Assembly (NCBI RefSeq): GCF_003096555.1
Contig: NZ_QEKM01000001.1
Span: 744,001-808,000 of the forward strand
DNA length: 64,000 nt
Direction of reading: 5' to 3'
Source of the DNA: Simplicispira sp. 125
GTDB lineage: Bacteria > Pseudomonadota > Gammaproteobacteria > Burkholderiales > Burkholderiaceae_C
Shown here one piece after another: positions 9,274 through 17,251 of this stretch. The position numbers and the translations under genes were made by a program. The first letter of the stretch is position 1; every line of letters begins with the position of its first letter. Under the pieces are notes generated by a model. That model did no database searches. It was not told the origin of the DNA and was given only the letters and a program-made list of their open reading frames with translations.

Positions 9274-10081
9274 GCCATCGCACACACAGACCCGTCACAA
9301 CCAGGATGGCCGCTATCCGCAGGCGGCCACGGTCGATGACTTCCGGCACAACTTGGCTGCGGTGCGCGCCCGCATGGACGCCGCCTGCTACCGTGCCGGG
9401 CGCGATCCTGCAACGGTCCGCCTGCTGCCGGTGAGCAAGACCAAATCTGAGCCCAGCCTGCGCCTGGCCTACGCGGCGGGTTGCCGCGTGCTGGGTGAAA
9501 ACAAAGTGCAGGAAGCCTTCGGCAAATGGGAGGCCATGCAGGATCTGACTGATCTGCACTGGTCGGTCATCGGCCATCTGCAGACCAACAAGGCCAGGCT
9601 GGTGGCGCGCTTCGCCAGTGAGTTCCAGGCACTGGACAGTCTGCGCGTGGCCGAGGCGCTGGAGCGACGCCTGCAGGCTGAGGGCCGCGCGCTGGATGTG
9701 TTCGTGCAGGTCAACACCTCGGGCGAGATCAGCAAGTACGGGCTGTCGCCCGAGGACGTTCCGGCCTTCCTGCGCGCGCTGCCCGCTTTCCCGGCACTGC
9801 GCGTGCGAGGGCTGATGACGCTCGCGCTGTTTTCTTCCGATGCTGAGCGGGTGCGCCAGTGCTTCATTCTGCTGCGCACTTTGCGCGACCAGTTGCGCCA
9901 GAGTGCGCCCGCCAGCATCGCCTTGGAGGAGCTGTCCATGGGCATGTCCGGCGATTTCGAGATCGCCATCGAGGAAGGCGCCACGGTGGTTCGTGTTGGC
10001 CAAGCCATCTTTGGCGCTCGCCCCTTGCCGGATAGCTACTATTGGCCCGGCGAGCCCAGTACCAAGGAGCCACGCCCGTGA
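9266..10081 (+). CDS. YggS/PLPBP-like pyridoxal-phosphate homeostasis protein
   Basis: The protein is a 271-aa alanine-racemase-fold, type III PLP protein. The PLP lysine is in LLPVSKTKSEPSLR, and LGENKVQEAFGKWE, LHWSVIGHLQTNKA and LSMGMSGDFEIAIEEGATVVRVG are the classic YggS signatures. Such proteins buffer free PLP and balance amino-acid metabolism. The chosen ATG at 9266 has a GAGGAGAG ribosome site just upstream and lies within the benE stop region. It is longer at the N-terminus than E. coli YggS and is probably a paralogue of the host chromosomal gene. Confidence 0.88.
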   Translation: MPEPSHTQTRHNQDGRYPQAATVDDFRHNLAAVRARMDAACYRAGRDPATVRLLPVSKTKSEPSLRLAYAAGCRVLGENKVQEAFGKWEAMQDLTDLHWSVIGHLQTNKARLVARFASEFQALDSLRVAEALERRLQAEGRALDVFVQVNTSGEISKYGLSPEDVPAFLRALPAFPALRVRGLMTLALFSSDAERVRQCFILLRTLRDQLRQSAPASIALEELSMGMSGDFEIAIEEGATVVRVGQAIFGARPLPDSYYWPGEPSTKEPRP

Positions 10082-10797
10082 AAACCGTCATTGCCCTGCG
10101 ACATCTGCATTTTGAAGACCTGGGTACGCTCGAGCCACCTGCTGGTGGCGCGCGGTTATGCGGTGCGCTATGTAGATGCCACCACCGATGATTTGCATGC
10201 CCTTGACATGGCAGCGGCTGATCTGCTGGTGGTACTGGGTGGTCCCATAGGCGCCTTCGATGACCACATCTACCCTTTCGTCCGCGACGAACTGGCGGTA
10301 GTTCAGCAGTGGCTGGCAAGCAGGCGCCCGCTGCTGGGCATCTGCCTGGGGGCACAGCTGATTGCCCGCGCACTTGGTGCAAGTGTTGCCAGCATGGGTG
10401 TCAAGGAAATCGGCTTTGCGCCACTGACACTGACCCAGGATGGCGAGGGGTCACCATTGGCGGCGCTGTGCCAAACGCCGGTGCTGCACTGGCATGGCGA
10501 TCACTTCGGCATTCCCGACGGAGCAACGAGACTGGCGGGGACACAAACCTGTGCCAATCAAGCTTTCAGCATAGGGCGAATGTGCTGGCCCTGCAATGCC
10601 ATCTGGAGGCCAACCCGCGCCAAATTGAGCGCTGGCTCGTTGGTCATGCCTGCGAACTGGCGCAGGCTGGCATCGACGCGCGTGCCTTGCGCAGCGAAGC
10701 GCAAGCTCTGCAATCCGGCTTGCCGCAGGTGGCACGGGCTGTATTTACCGCGTGGCTGAACGAGGTGGAGACAGTCCCTACCAGGGAGGGCCTGTGA
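10078..10797 (+). pseudogene. Class I glutamine amidotransferase, two frameshifts
   Basis: Three pieces of one GMP-synthase-like amidotransferase lie in alternating frames. A GTG start at 10078 overlaps the yggS stop and gives VKTVIALRHLHFEDLGTLE. After a +1 shift near 10135 the body follows, with the nucleophile in LLGICLGAQLIARALGA and the His in LHWHGDHFGIP. After a compensating shift near 10572 the C-terminus ANVLALQCHLEANPRQIERW runs to 10797. Because the start and end share a frame, two single-base indels explain the structure. Either the gene is a recent pseudogene or the assembly has two errors; the sequence alone cannot distinguish these. Confidence 0.8.
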
Positions 10798-10973
10798 GCC
10801 AATTCCTATCCTCTACGGCATTTGGACCGCTATCGCTGGAGCTGGTCTCGGTACAGTAGCAGGTGAACTATGGCCGCGTGAGCAACAACGCCACGGCTCC
10901 TACCTTGAGTCGACGGGCCTGTCGGTGGCGGCGATGCCGACCGTCGTACTAGCGGCATGCAGCACTCCCTACC

Positions 10974-11321
10974 CTACGGCGCAAGGAGCCGGTTGAGTGC
11001 GGCGATATCCGCAGACGCTGCTGCGCGCGCAGCAGCCTCCATGGCCCGGTAATGCTTGATGAGTCGGATGCCGGTGGATGACAGGCCGGCACCGCCGCCG
11101 TGGGCACCCCCTTTTGCTGTGTTGACGACGGGTTCAATCAATGCGCTGTTCATTTCAGACACTAGCTGCCAGGCGCGCCGGTAAGACATGTCCAATTGTC
11201 GGGCGGCGGCGGAGATGCTGCCCGTCTCGGCAATGCACTCCAGCAGTTGTACCTTGCCGGGGCCGATGGCAATGCAGTCGTCGCGGTAAATACGCACACG
11301 GAATTGGACTTTTGATTTCAT
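10974..11321 (-). CDS. ModE-type winged-helix regulator lacking the molybdate-binding domain
   Basis: The 115-aa protein aligns by eye with the N-terminal DNA-binding domain of ModE: ETGSISAAARQLDMSYRRAW is the HTH, followed by the Gly-rich wing (AKGGAHGGGAGL) and SSTGIRLIKHYRAME. E. coli ModE has about 260 residues with C-terminal Mop/TOBE domains that bind molybdate; these are absent here. It may bind DNA constitutively, sense through a partner, or respond to an unknown signal. It faces the metal-uptake island, and a good ModE box lies at 11463-11490. The ATG at 11321 is chosen because it gives a standard ModE N-terminus (MKSKVQFRVRI); an in-frame start at 11420 is possible. Confidence 0.85.
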   Translation of the reverse strand: MKSKVQFRVRIYRDDCIAIGPGKVQLLECIAETGSISAAARQLDMSYRRAWQLVSEMNSALIEPVVNTAKGGAHGGGAGLSSTGIRLIKHYRAMEAAARAAASADIAALNRLLAP

Positions 11322-11356
11322 GGCGATACGAGGCGGTGAGGGGTGACGCGGAGGTA

Positions 11357-11384
11357 ATGTATCGCGACAACCACATCGATACAT
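11357..11384. promoter_or_regulatory. Perfect inverted repeat upstream of the ModE-like gene
   Basis: ATGTATCG (11357-11364) and CGATACAT (11377-11384) form a perfect 8-bp inverted repeat with a 12-bp spacer, 36 bp upstream of the ModE-like start codon. The position suits autoregulation by that protein or control by another dimeric regulator. The half-site shares CGAT/ACAT elements with the ModE box downstream but in a different arrangement. Confidence 0.5.
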
Positions 11385-11462
11385 GCGGATGGACATCAAT
11401 GTCATGAACGGAACTTTCAATCTTTTTTGATGGGTATCAGATCCGCGAGGCTTTTTTTGGAT

Positions 11463-11490
11463 ATCGTTATGTTTTCAAAAACATTTCGAT
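11463..11490. promoter_or_regulatory. Candidate ModE box upstream of the first TonB receptor gene
   Basis: The 28-bp site starts ATCGTTATGT and ends ACATTTCGAT, a near-perfect inverted repeat. It strongly resembles the E. coli ModE operator, which as I recall has ATCGTTATAT-type half-sites. It sits 85 bp upstream of the TonB receptor start and 142 bp upstream of the ModE-like gene start on the opposite strand. ModE normally represses uptake genes when molybdate is plentiful, so the island is probably induced by molybdenum (or tungsten) shortage. Confidence 0.75.
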
Positions 11491-11574
11491 GTGAAAATTT
11501 ATGGCTTCTTATCCGTCATGTGATGTGCTTTTCGCAAGCATTTTTGCATGACGCCAAATGAAAAGGAATGAAAA

Positions 11575-13674
11575 ATGAGGGGGAAAAGCGTGTTTGAAAA
11601 AAACGGATATGCCGCCACGAGAGCACACGCGAATGTGATGTCTGTCCACCATAGTGGGAGTAGGGCGTGCCATGTGGTTCGGCCTTTGGTGGTGCATATC
11701 GTTCTGGCTTTCTCCACCGCCTTGCCCGCAGTGGCCGCCGAGGGGGCCTTTGAATTGGGAACGGTGGTGGTTACGGGACGTGCAGGGGATCGTGCAGGCG
11801 ATGTGTCTTCAGGGGATGAGCGCATCGTTGAAAAGCAAGAAATACAGAACACGGGGAGTGACACGGTGGGGGCGGCGGTTTCCAAGATGCCCGGTGTCAG
11901 TTTGTCCCGCAACAGCCGCAACGAGGACACGGTGTACCTGCGCGGTTTTGATGCGCGCCAGGTGCCCATGTTTGTCGATGGCGTGCCGCTCTATGTGCCC
12001 TACGACGGCTATGTGGACTTTGGGCGGTTCACCACGTTTGACCTGGCCGAGATCCGTGTGGCCACCAGTGGCGCATCGCTGCTTTATGGCCCCAACACCT
12101 TGGGCGGCGCCATCAATCTGGTCACGCGCAAGCCGGTGCGCGTTTTTGAAGGCGATGTGCGGCTGGGCGTGGGCTCGGGTTCCGAAAAAATGAGTGCGGT
12201 CAACCTCGGCACCCAGCAGGGTGCTTGGTACGCGCAGCTGGGCCTGTCGTACCTGGATGCCGACGGCTTTCCGCTGCCCAAGGGTTTCAAGGACTACAAG
12301 GCCAAGCCCACCGATACCGGCAGCCAGCGCGAAAACGCCTACCGCACCGACCAGCGCCTGTCGTTCAAAGTGGGCCTCACGCCCAATGCGACCGACGAAT
12401 ACGCGCTGGGCTACGTGCGCCAGGACGGCGAAAAAGGCAACCCGGTGTACACCGGCCAGTCCACCAGCGGCATCCGCTACTGGCAGTGGCCTTTCTGGGA
12501 CAAGGACAGTGTGTACTTCATCAGCAGCACCCGCATCGGCCAGAACAATGTGCTCAAGGCCCGGGTGTTCCACGACACCTACAAGAACAGCATTCTTGCC
12601 TTCAGTAACGCCAGCTACGCCACGCAGCTGAACAACACCAGCTTCCCCAGCGTGTACAACGACAGCTCCACCGGCGCATCGCTGGAGCTGGCCAACTACG
12701 CGGTGGCCAACCACGAGTTGCGCCTGGCCGTGCACATCAAGGAAGACAAGCACAACGACTCCAACCCTTCGTCGCCGACCAAAAACTACCGCGACACCAC
12801 CACGTCGCTGGCGGTCGAAGACAGCATCACGCTCGCCAAAAACTGGCGCTTGCGCGTGGGCCTGTCGCACGACAAGCGCGATGCCAAAGAGGTGTATGAC
12901 TGGCCCACCGGCTCGACCAGCGCCACCAATGGCCTGGTCGAATTGACCCGCTTGCTCGATGACCACGGCAGCGAGGCCTATGCCATTGCCTCGCACAAAA
13001 CGCGCTTTCCCACCATCAAGGACCGCTACTCTGCCCGCATGGGCGCGGCGCTGCCCAACCCCGACCTCAAACCCGAGGTGGCCAACCACCTGGAGCTGGG
13101 CATCAAAGGATCGCCCTGGACCGGTGGCAAGGGCCAGGCGGCGGTGTTCTACAGCCGCATCACCGACCTGATGCAAAACGTCTATGTGGCGGCGCCGGTG
13201 GGCACCTGTGGCGCGGGCAGCAACACCTGCGCACAGGCCCAGAACGTGGGCCGCGCGCGCCACGCGGGGCTGGAGCTGTCGCTCGACCAGGCCCTTGCGC
13301 GCCAGTGGACGCTGACCGGTGCCTACACCTATCTGGCACGCCGCAACCTCAGCGATGCGAGCGTGCAGCTCACCGACACACCGCGCCACCGCCTGTACAC
13401 GGCGTTGACTTGGGCGCCCAGTGACGCCTGGGAGTTGCGCACTACGTTGGAGACCGAGCAGGGCCGCAAGGTCGCTTTTGCGGGGTCGGGCAAAACCATC
13501 TACCGCGACCTGGCTGGCTTTGGGATTGTGGGTGTGAAGGCCACCTGGAAGCCGCGCAAAGACATGGCGCTGGACTTTGGCGTGGCCAACCTGGGCGACA
13601 AATGGTATGAGCTGTCGGATGGCTTCCCGCTGCCCGGGCGCACCTGGTTTGTTCGTGGCAGCTACCGCTTTTGA
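11575..13674 (+). CDS. TonB-dependent outer-membrane receptor 1 (putative molybdenum/chelate receptor)
   Basis: This 699-aa receptor imports a ligand across the outer membrane using TonB energy. An N-terminal extension of about 35 residues precedes a hydrophobic signal segment ending AVAAEGAF. The TonB box is probably FELGTVVVTG, and the plug domain runs to about residue 190 (VYLRGFDARQVPMFVDGVP, then GASLLYGPNTLGGAINLVT). The 22-strand barrel ends with an aromatic residue (SYRF). The ATG at 11575 is preferred because AAGGAA lies 8 bases upstream; an internal Met at 11638 would give a standard signal peptide. A ModE box lies upstream, and downstream genes encode DUF2478, a binding protein and an ABC importer. 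Confidence 0.9.
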   Translation: MRGKSVFEKNGYAATRAHANVMSVHHSGSRACHVVRPLVVHIVLAFSTALPAVAAEGAFELGTVVVTGRAGDRAGDVSSGDERIVEKQEIQNTGSDTVGAAVSKMPGVSLSRNSRNEDTVYLRGFDARQVPMFVDGVPLYVPYDGYVDFGRFTTFDLAEIRVATSGASLLYGPNTLGGAINLVTRKPVRVFEGDVRLGVGSGSEKMSAVNLGTQQGAWYAQLGLSYLDADGFPLPKGFKDYKAKPTDTGSQRENAYRTDQRLSFKVGLTPNATDEYALGYVRQDGEKGNPVYTGQSTSGIRYWQWPFWDKDSVYFISSTRIGQNNVLKARVFHDTYKNSILAFSNASYATQLNNTSFPSVYNDSSTGASLELANYAVANHELRLAVHIKEDKHNDSNPSSPTKNYRDTTTSLAVEDSITLAKNWRLRVGLSHDKRDAKEVYDWPTGSTSATNGLVELTRLLDDHGSEAYAIASHKTRFPTIKDRYSARMGAALPNPDLKPEVANHLELGIKGSPWTGGKGQAAVFYSRITDLMQNVYVAAPVGTCGAGSNTCAQAQNVGRARHAGLELSLDQALARQWTLTGAYTYLARRNLSDASVQLTDTPRHRLYTALTWAPSDAWELRTTLETEQGRKVAFAGSGKTIYRDLAGFGIVGVKATWKPRKDMALDFGVANLGDKWYELSDGFPLPGRTWFVRGSYRF

Positions 13675-13696
13675 AAATGTATGTAGGACCCAAGCC

Positions 13697-14257
13697 ATGA
13701 GCATCATCCCGCCTTCGCCCCTGGCCGCCATCGTGCACCCCGACCATCTTGGCGGTGTTGATAGCTTGCTCGCCGACTTCTGCCGCAGCCTCCAGGCCCA
13801 GGGCTGGTGCGTGGGCGGGGTGGTGCAGGCCAACCGGGTGCGCCCCGGGGGCGGCAAATGGATGCTGTTGCAGGACCTGCGCACCGGGGAGGAGTTTTCC
13901 ATCTCGCAAGACCTGGGCGCGCAGTCGCAATCGTGCTGCATCGACCCTGCCGGTGTGGCGCAAGCCAGCGGTGCGCTGCGCCAGGCGCTGCGCGATCGGG
14001 TTGATCTGACCGTGGCCAACCGTTTTGGCGCGCTGGAGGCGGCGGGCGGTGGTTTTGCCGCCGAGCTGCTGGCGCTGATGGCCGACGAGCGCCCGCTGCT
14101 GACGGTGGTCGGTGAAAAACATTTGCCAGCCTGGCGCCGCTTCACCGGCGGGTTGGGCGAAGAGTTGCCGCCCCGCGTTTCTGCGCTGCAAAGTTGGTTT
14201 TCCCTGGCCATCGACATGCAAAAGAGCCAAACGGCGATGGAGTGGGAGGAACGATGA
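13697..14257 (+). CDS. DUF2478 domain protein (molybdenum-transport-associated)
   Basis: The 186-aa protein matches what I remember of DUF2478. It begins PLAAIVHPDHLGGVDSLLADF, where VHPDHLGGVDSLL resembles a P-loop-like opening. It has the Gly-rich WCVGGVVQANRV block and a C-terminal LLTVVGEKHLPAW segment. DUF2478 genes commonly sit beside molybdate transport genes, and some are proposed to be nucleotide-binding, but no biochemical role is established to my knowledge. Its stop overlaps the next start (ATGA), and it follows the receptor by 22 bp, so it belongs to the same operon. Two adjacent cysteines (SQSCCIDP) might bind metal; that is speculation. Confidence 0.75.
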   Translation: MSIIPPSPLAAIVHPDHLGGVDSLLADFCRSLQAQGWCVGGVVQANRVRPGGGKWMLLQDLRTGEEFSISQDLGAQSQSCCIDPAGVAQASGALRQALRDRVDLTVANRFGALEAAGGGFAAELLALMADERPLLTVVGEKHLPAWRRFTGGLGEELPPRVSALQSWFSLAIDMQKSQTAMEWEER

Positions 14258-15309
14258 AGCGACGCCTCCTTTTGCAATCGGGCCTGCCTTGGCTGGCCGC
14301 TGCCTGGTGGGGTGTGCCCGCCTGGGCAGGCCCGGCGGGCAGCACCATCGCGGCCCGTTTTGGTCAACTGCCACCGCCCGAGCGCGTGCGCCGGGTGTTT
14401 GCAGCGGGTGCGCCTGCGGGCGTGCTGCTGGCCGCTCTGGCCCCTGAAAAACTGGTGGGCTGGCCGCTGCAGTTGAGCGACGCCGCCCGCGGCCTGCTCG
14501 GCGCGCCGCTGCGCGATCTTCCGTTTGTGGGGCGCCTGGCCGGGCGGGGCAGCACAGTGCCCATGGAAACCCTGGTGCAGTTGCAGCCCCATGTGATCCT
14601 CGATTCCGGAACGGCCGACGCCACCTACATCTCGGCCGCCCAGCGCGTGACCGAGCAGACCGGCCTGCCCTGCGTGCTGGTGCACGGCCGTCTGGCCGAC
14701 CACCCAGCGCAGCTGCGCGAAGTAGGGCAACTGCTGGGCGTGGCCGAACGCGGCCAACGCCTGGCCGCCTATGCCGACACGGTGTTGGCGCTGGCGGCCC
14801 AGGTGCGTGTCACCGTGCCGCCGGGTGAGCGCCCGCGCGTGTACTTTGGCCGCAGCGCCGACGGCCTGGAGACAGGGCTGGAAGGCTCCATCAACCTCGA
14901 GGTGCTCGACTTTGCCGGGGGCCGCAACGTGGCCGCTGCCGCCGGCAAGGGCTCGCTCACCCGCGTCTCGATGGAGCAGATCCTGGGCTGGGACCCTGAG
15001 GTCATCGTCACCCAAGACCCTGCCTTTGCGCGCCGTGCCTTGAGCGACCCGCTGTGGCAATCGCTCACCGCCGTGCGCAAGCGCCGCGTGCACTGCGCGC
15101 CCAGCATGCCGTTTGGCTGGCTCGATGGCCCGCCCGGCGTGAACCGGCTCATCGGCGTGCACTGGCTGGTGCAACTGCTGCACCCCGCGCACCCGGCGGT
15201 GCGTGCGCTCGAACCTTTGCCCGTGGCTGTGCAGCGCTTTTACCGCCTGTTCTACGGCGCAGATCTGTCGCAGAAAGCGGTGGCGGCCTTGCTGGAAGGT
15301 ACGGCGTGA
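14254..15309 (+). CDS. Periplasmic binding protein of a FecCD-type ABC importer (copy 1)
   Basis: This 351-aa protein has a Sec-type signal (MKRRLLLQSGLPWLAAAWWG, cleavage likely after AWA). It has the class III (BtuF/FepB/FhuD) substrate-binding layout: VRRVFAAGAPAG at the start of lobe 1, LVQLQPHVILDSG, and VSMEQILGWDPEVIVTQDP in lobe 2. No lipobox is present. Together with the permease at 15383 and ATPase at 16441 it forms a complete importer for a siderophore-like or cobalamin-like ligand. Relatives near molybdenum genes may bind molybdate or tungstate complexes. The start is fixed by ATGA overlap with the DUF2478 stop. Confidence 0.88.
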   Translation: MKRRLLLQSGLPWLAAAWWGVPAWAGPAGSTIAARFGQLPPPERVRRVFAAGAPAGVLLAALAPEKLVGWPLQLSDAARGLLGAPLRDLPFVGRLAGRGSTVPMETLVQLQPHVILDSGTADATYISAAQRVTEQTGLPCVLVHGRLADHPAQLREVGQLLGVAERGQRLAAYADTVLALAAQVRVTVPPGERPRVYFGRSADGLETGLEGSINLEVLDFAGGRNVAAAAGKGSLTRVSMEQILGWDPEVIVTQDPAFARRALSDPLWQSLTAVRKRRVHCAPSMPFGWLDGPPGVNRLIGVHWLVQLLHPAHPAVRALEPLPVAVQRFYRLFYGADLSQKAVAALLEGTA

Positions 15310-15367
15310 AATTGATAATAAATTGGCCTCTAGCGCTTATGTATCAAGCGCTATTAGCTATCAATTT
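15309..15367. repeat. Intergenic palindromic repeat of Comamonadaceae type
   Basis: A nested palindrome fills the gap between binding protein and permease. Outer arms are AAATTGATA (15309-15317) and TATCAATTT (15359-15367); inner arms are TAGCGCTT (15331-15338) and AAGCGCTA (15346-15353), with AATTGGCCTC between. The sequence matches a dispersed intergenic repeat I remember from Acidovorax, Delftia, Comamonas and relatives. Inside an operon it may form an mRNA hairpin that alters the ratio of binding protein to permease. Confidence 0.75.
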
Positions 15368-15382
15368 GGTAGTCATACGCCT

Positions 15383-16444
15383 ATGACAACCTGCGTGAAA
15401 GAGGCTCCGCAGGCGAGCGCCATGCTCTGCCCGCCAGCCCGGGCCATCTGGCTGCCCTGGGCCGTGGCAGGCGTGCTGTTGGCGGCCGTGGTGGTCGCCG
15501 CGTTTGCGCTCGGCAAGTTCCCCATGGCCCCGGCCGACCTGTTGCGCGCCGTGCTGGCGCGCATCACGGGGACGGAATCGGGCCTCTCGCCCGCCCAGGA
15601 AACCGTGGTCTGGAATATCCGCCTGCCGCGCGTTGCCGCCGGGTTGTTGGTGGGCGCGGGGCTGGCGGCGGCGGGCGCGGCTTACCAGGGCATGTTTCGC
15701 AACCCGCTGGTCTCGCCCGACATCCTGGGCGTGTCGGCCGGTGCCGGGTTGGGCGCGGTGCTGGGCATCTACCTGAGCCTGCCGCTGGCGGTGGTGCAGG
15801 CGCTGGCCTTCGTGGGCGGATTGCTCGCAGTCGGCACGGTGGTGGGCGTGGCGGGGCTGGTGCGGCGGCACGACCCGGTGCTGGTGCTGGTGCTCGCGGG
15901 CATTGCGGTGGGCGCACTGCTGGGCGCGGGCATTTCGCTCATCAAGATATTGGCCGACCCGACCACGCAACTGCCTTCCATCACCTTCTGGCTGCTGGGT
16001 GGCCTGAACGCCGTGACCACGGCCGACCTCGCGGTGACGGCGCCGGTCATGCTGGTGGGCCTGGTACCCATGGCGCTCTTGCGCTGGCGCATGAACCTGT
16101 TGAGCCTGGCCGACGAAGAAGCGCAGGCGCTGGGCATCTCCGTCGTGCGCCTGCGTCTGCTGCTGGTGGCGGCTGCCACTTTGAGCACGGCGGCGGCGGT
16201 GTCGCTGACCGGCATCATCGGCTGGATTGGCCTGGTGGTTCCCCATGTGGCGCGGCTGTTGGTGGGGCCCAACTTTGCGCGTCTGCTGCCAGCATCACTC
16301 TTGCTGGGCGGCGGTTTCTTGGTAGCTACCGACACACTGGCACGCACCGTCGCCAGCATCGAGCTGCCATTGGGCATCCTCACGGCGCTGGTGGGTGCAC
16401 CGTTCTTTTTGTTCTTGCTGGCGCGGCCGGGGCGGGGCGAATGA
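15383..16444 (+). CDS. FecCD-family ABC permease (copy 1)
   Basis: The 353-aa inner-membrane protein has about ten transmembrane segments. FecCD signatures are present: RLPRVAAGLLVGAGLAAAGA, then YQGMFRNPLVSPDILGVSAG, GWIGLVVPHVARLLVGPNF, and the C-terminal ASIELPLGILTALVGAPFF. It forms a homodimeric channel taking ligand from the class III binding protein. The start is the ATG at 15383, just after the palindromic repeat. It overlaps the ATPase gene by 4 bases. Confidence 0.92.
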   Translation: MTTCVKEAPQASAMLCPPARAIWLPWAVAGVLLAAVVVAAFALGKFPMAPADLLRAVLARITGTESGLSPAQETVVWNIRLPRVAAGLLVGAGLAAAGAAYQGMFRNPLVSPDILGVSAGAGLGAVLGIYLSLPLAVVQALAFVGGLLAVGTVVGVAGLVRRHDPVLVLVLAGIAVGALLGAGISLIKILADPTTQLPSITFWLLGGLNAVTTADLAVTAPVMLVGLVPMALLRWRMNLLSLADEEAQALGISVVRLRLLLVAAATLSTAAAVSLTGIIGWIGLVVPHVARLLVGPNFARLLPASLLLGGGFLVATDTLARTVASIELPLGILTALVGAPFFLFLLARPGRGE

Positions 16445-17244
16445 GCGCCGCGCCGCAATCGACGAAAGCCACTGCGCCGGTGCTGCAAGCCTGCGCCCTC
16501 ACCATCGGCCACGGCAAGCGGCGTGTGGGCAGCGACCTGGATTTTGCGATGGCGCCCGGCGAAGTGCTGTGCCTGCTCGGTCCCAATGGCAGCGGCAAAA
16601 CGACACTGTTCCGCACCCTGCTCGGCCTGCTGGCGCCGCTGGCAGGCGAGGTGCTGGTGCTGGGCGAGCCCGTGTCTGCCTGGTCGCGCAACGCCTTTGC
16701 GCGCCATGTGGGCTATGTGCCGCAGGCGCATGCCGGCATCTTTCCGTACACGGTCGAAGACGTGGTGCTGATGGGCCGCGCCGCCCGCATTGGCCGTTTT
16801 GCAGCGCCCGCGCAGCAGGACCGTGAGCATGCCCTGCATTGCCTGCAAACGCTTGGCATTGTCCACCTGCGCCAGCGCATCTACACCGCCATCAGCGGCG
16901 GCGAGCGCCAACTGGTGCTGATTGCCCGCGCGCTGGCGCAAGAGCCCGTGCTGCTGGTGATGGACGAGCCCACCGCCAGCCTCGACTTTGGCAACCAGAT
17001 CCGCGTGCTCGAACACATTGCCCAGCTGCGCCAGCAAGGCATGGCCGTGCTGCTCTCCACCCACCAGCCCGAACACGCGCTGCGCATTGCCGATCGCATT
17101 GCCCTGCTCGGCGGTGGCCGCCTAGTGGCCGTCGGCGCACCGATAAGCACAGCCACCCCAGAGCGCCTGGCGGCTTTGTATGGCGTGAGCGAACGCGCTG
17201 TGGCCGCGAGCTTGAACACCTCCCCACCATCACCATCCTTATGA
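16441..17244 (+). CDS. ABC transporter ATPase (copy 1, FepC/BtuD type)
   Basis: The 267-aa ATPase has Walker A GPNGSGKTTLFRTLLG, a Q-loop in GYVPQAHAG, signature SGGERQLVLIARALAQ, Walker B LLVMDEPTASLDFGN and the H-loop histidine in LLSTHQPEHAL. The ALDFGN/SLDFGN form after Walker B is typical of iron-chelate and B12 importers. It powers the permease encoded immediately upstream. Confidence 0.92.
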   Translation: MSAAPQSTKATAPVLQACALTIGHGKRRVGSDLDFAMAPGEVLCLLGPNGSGKTTLFRTLLGLLAPLAGEVLVLGEPVSAWSRNAFARHVGYVPQAHAGIFPYTVEDVVLMGRAARIGRFAAPAQQDREHALHCLQTLGIVHLRQRIYTAISGGERQLVLIARALAQEPVLLVMDEPTASLDFGNQIRVLEHIAQLRQQGMAVLLSTHQPEHALRIADRIALLGGGRLVAVGAPISTATPERLAALYGVSERAVAASLNTSPPSPSL

Positions 17245-17251
17245 GCCCTGT

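Noticed and set aside
10808..10900. Short stretch translating as ILYGIWTAIAGAGLG, reminiscent of small multidrug resistance transporters
   Set aside because: Only about 20 residues resemble the family, with no start and no further homology visible; too little to call a gene remnant.
11809..15192. Very long (1127-codon) minus-strand frame across the first TonB receptor and binding protein
   Set aside because: The plus-strand genes have clear family motifs and coupled starts; the minus frame has none and is a GC-driven shadow.
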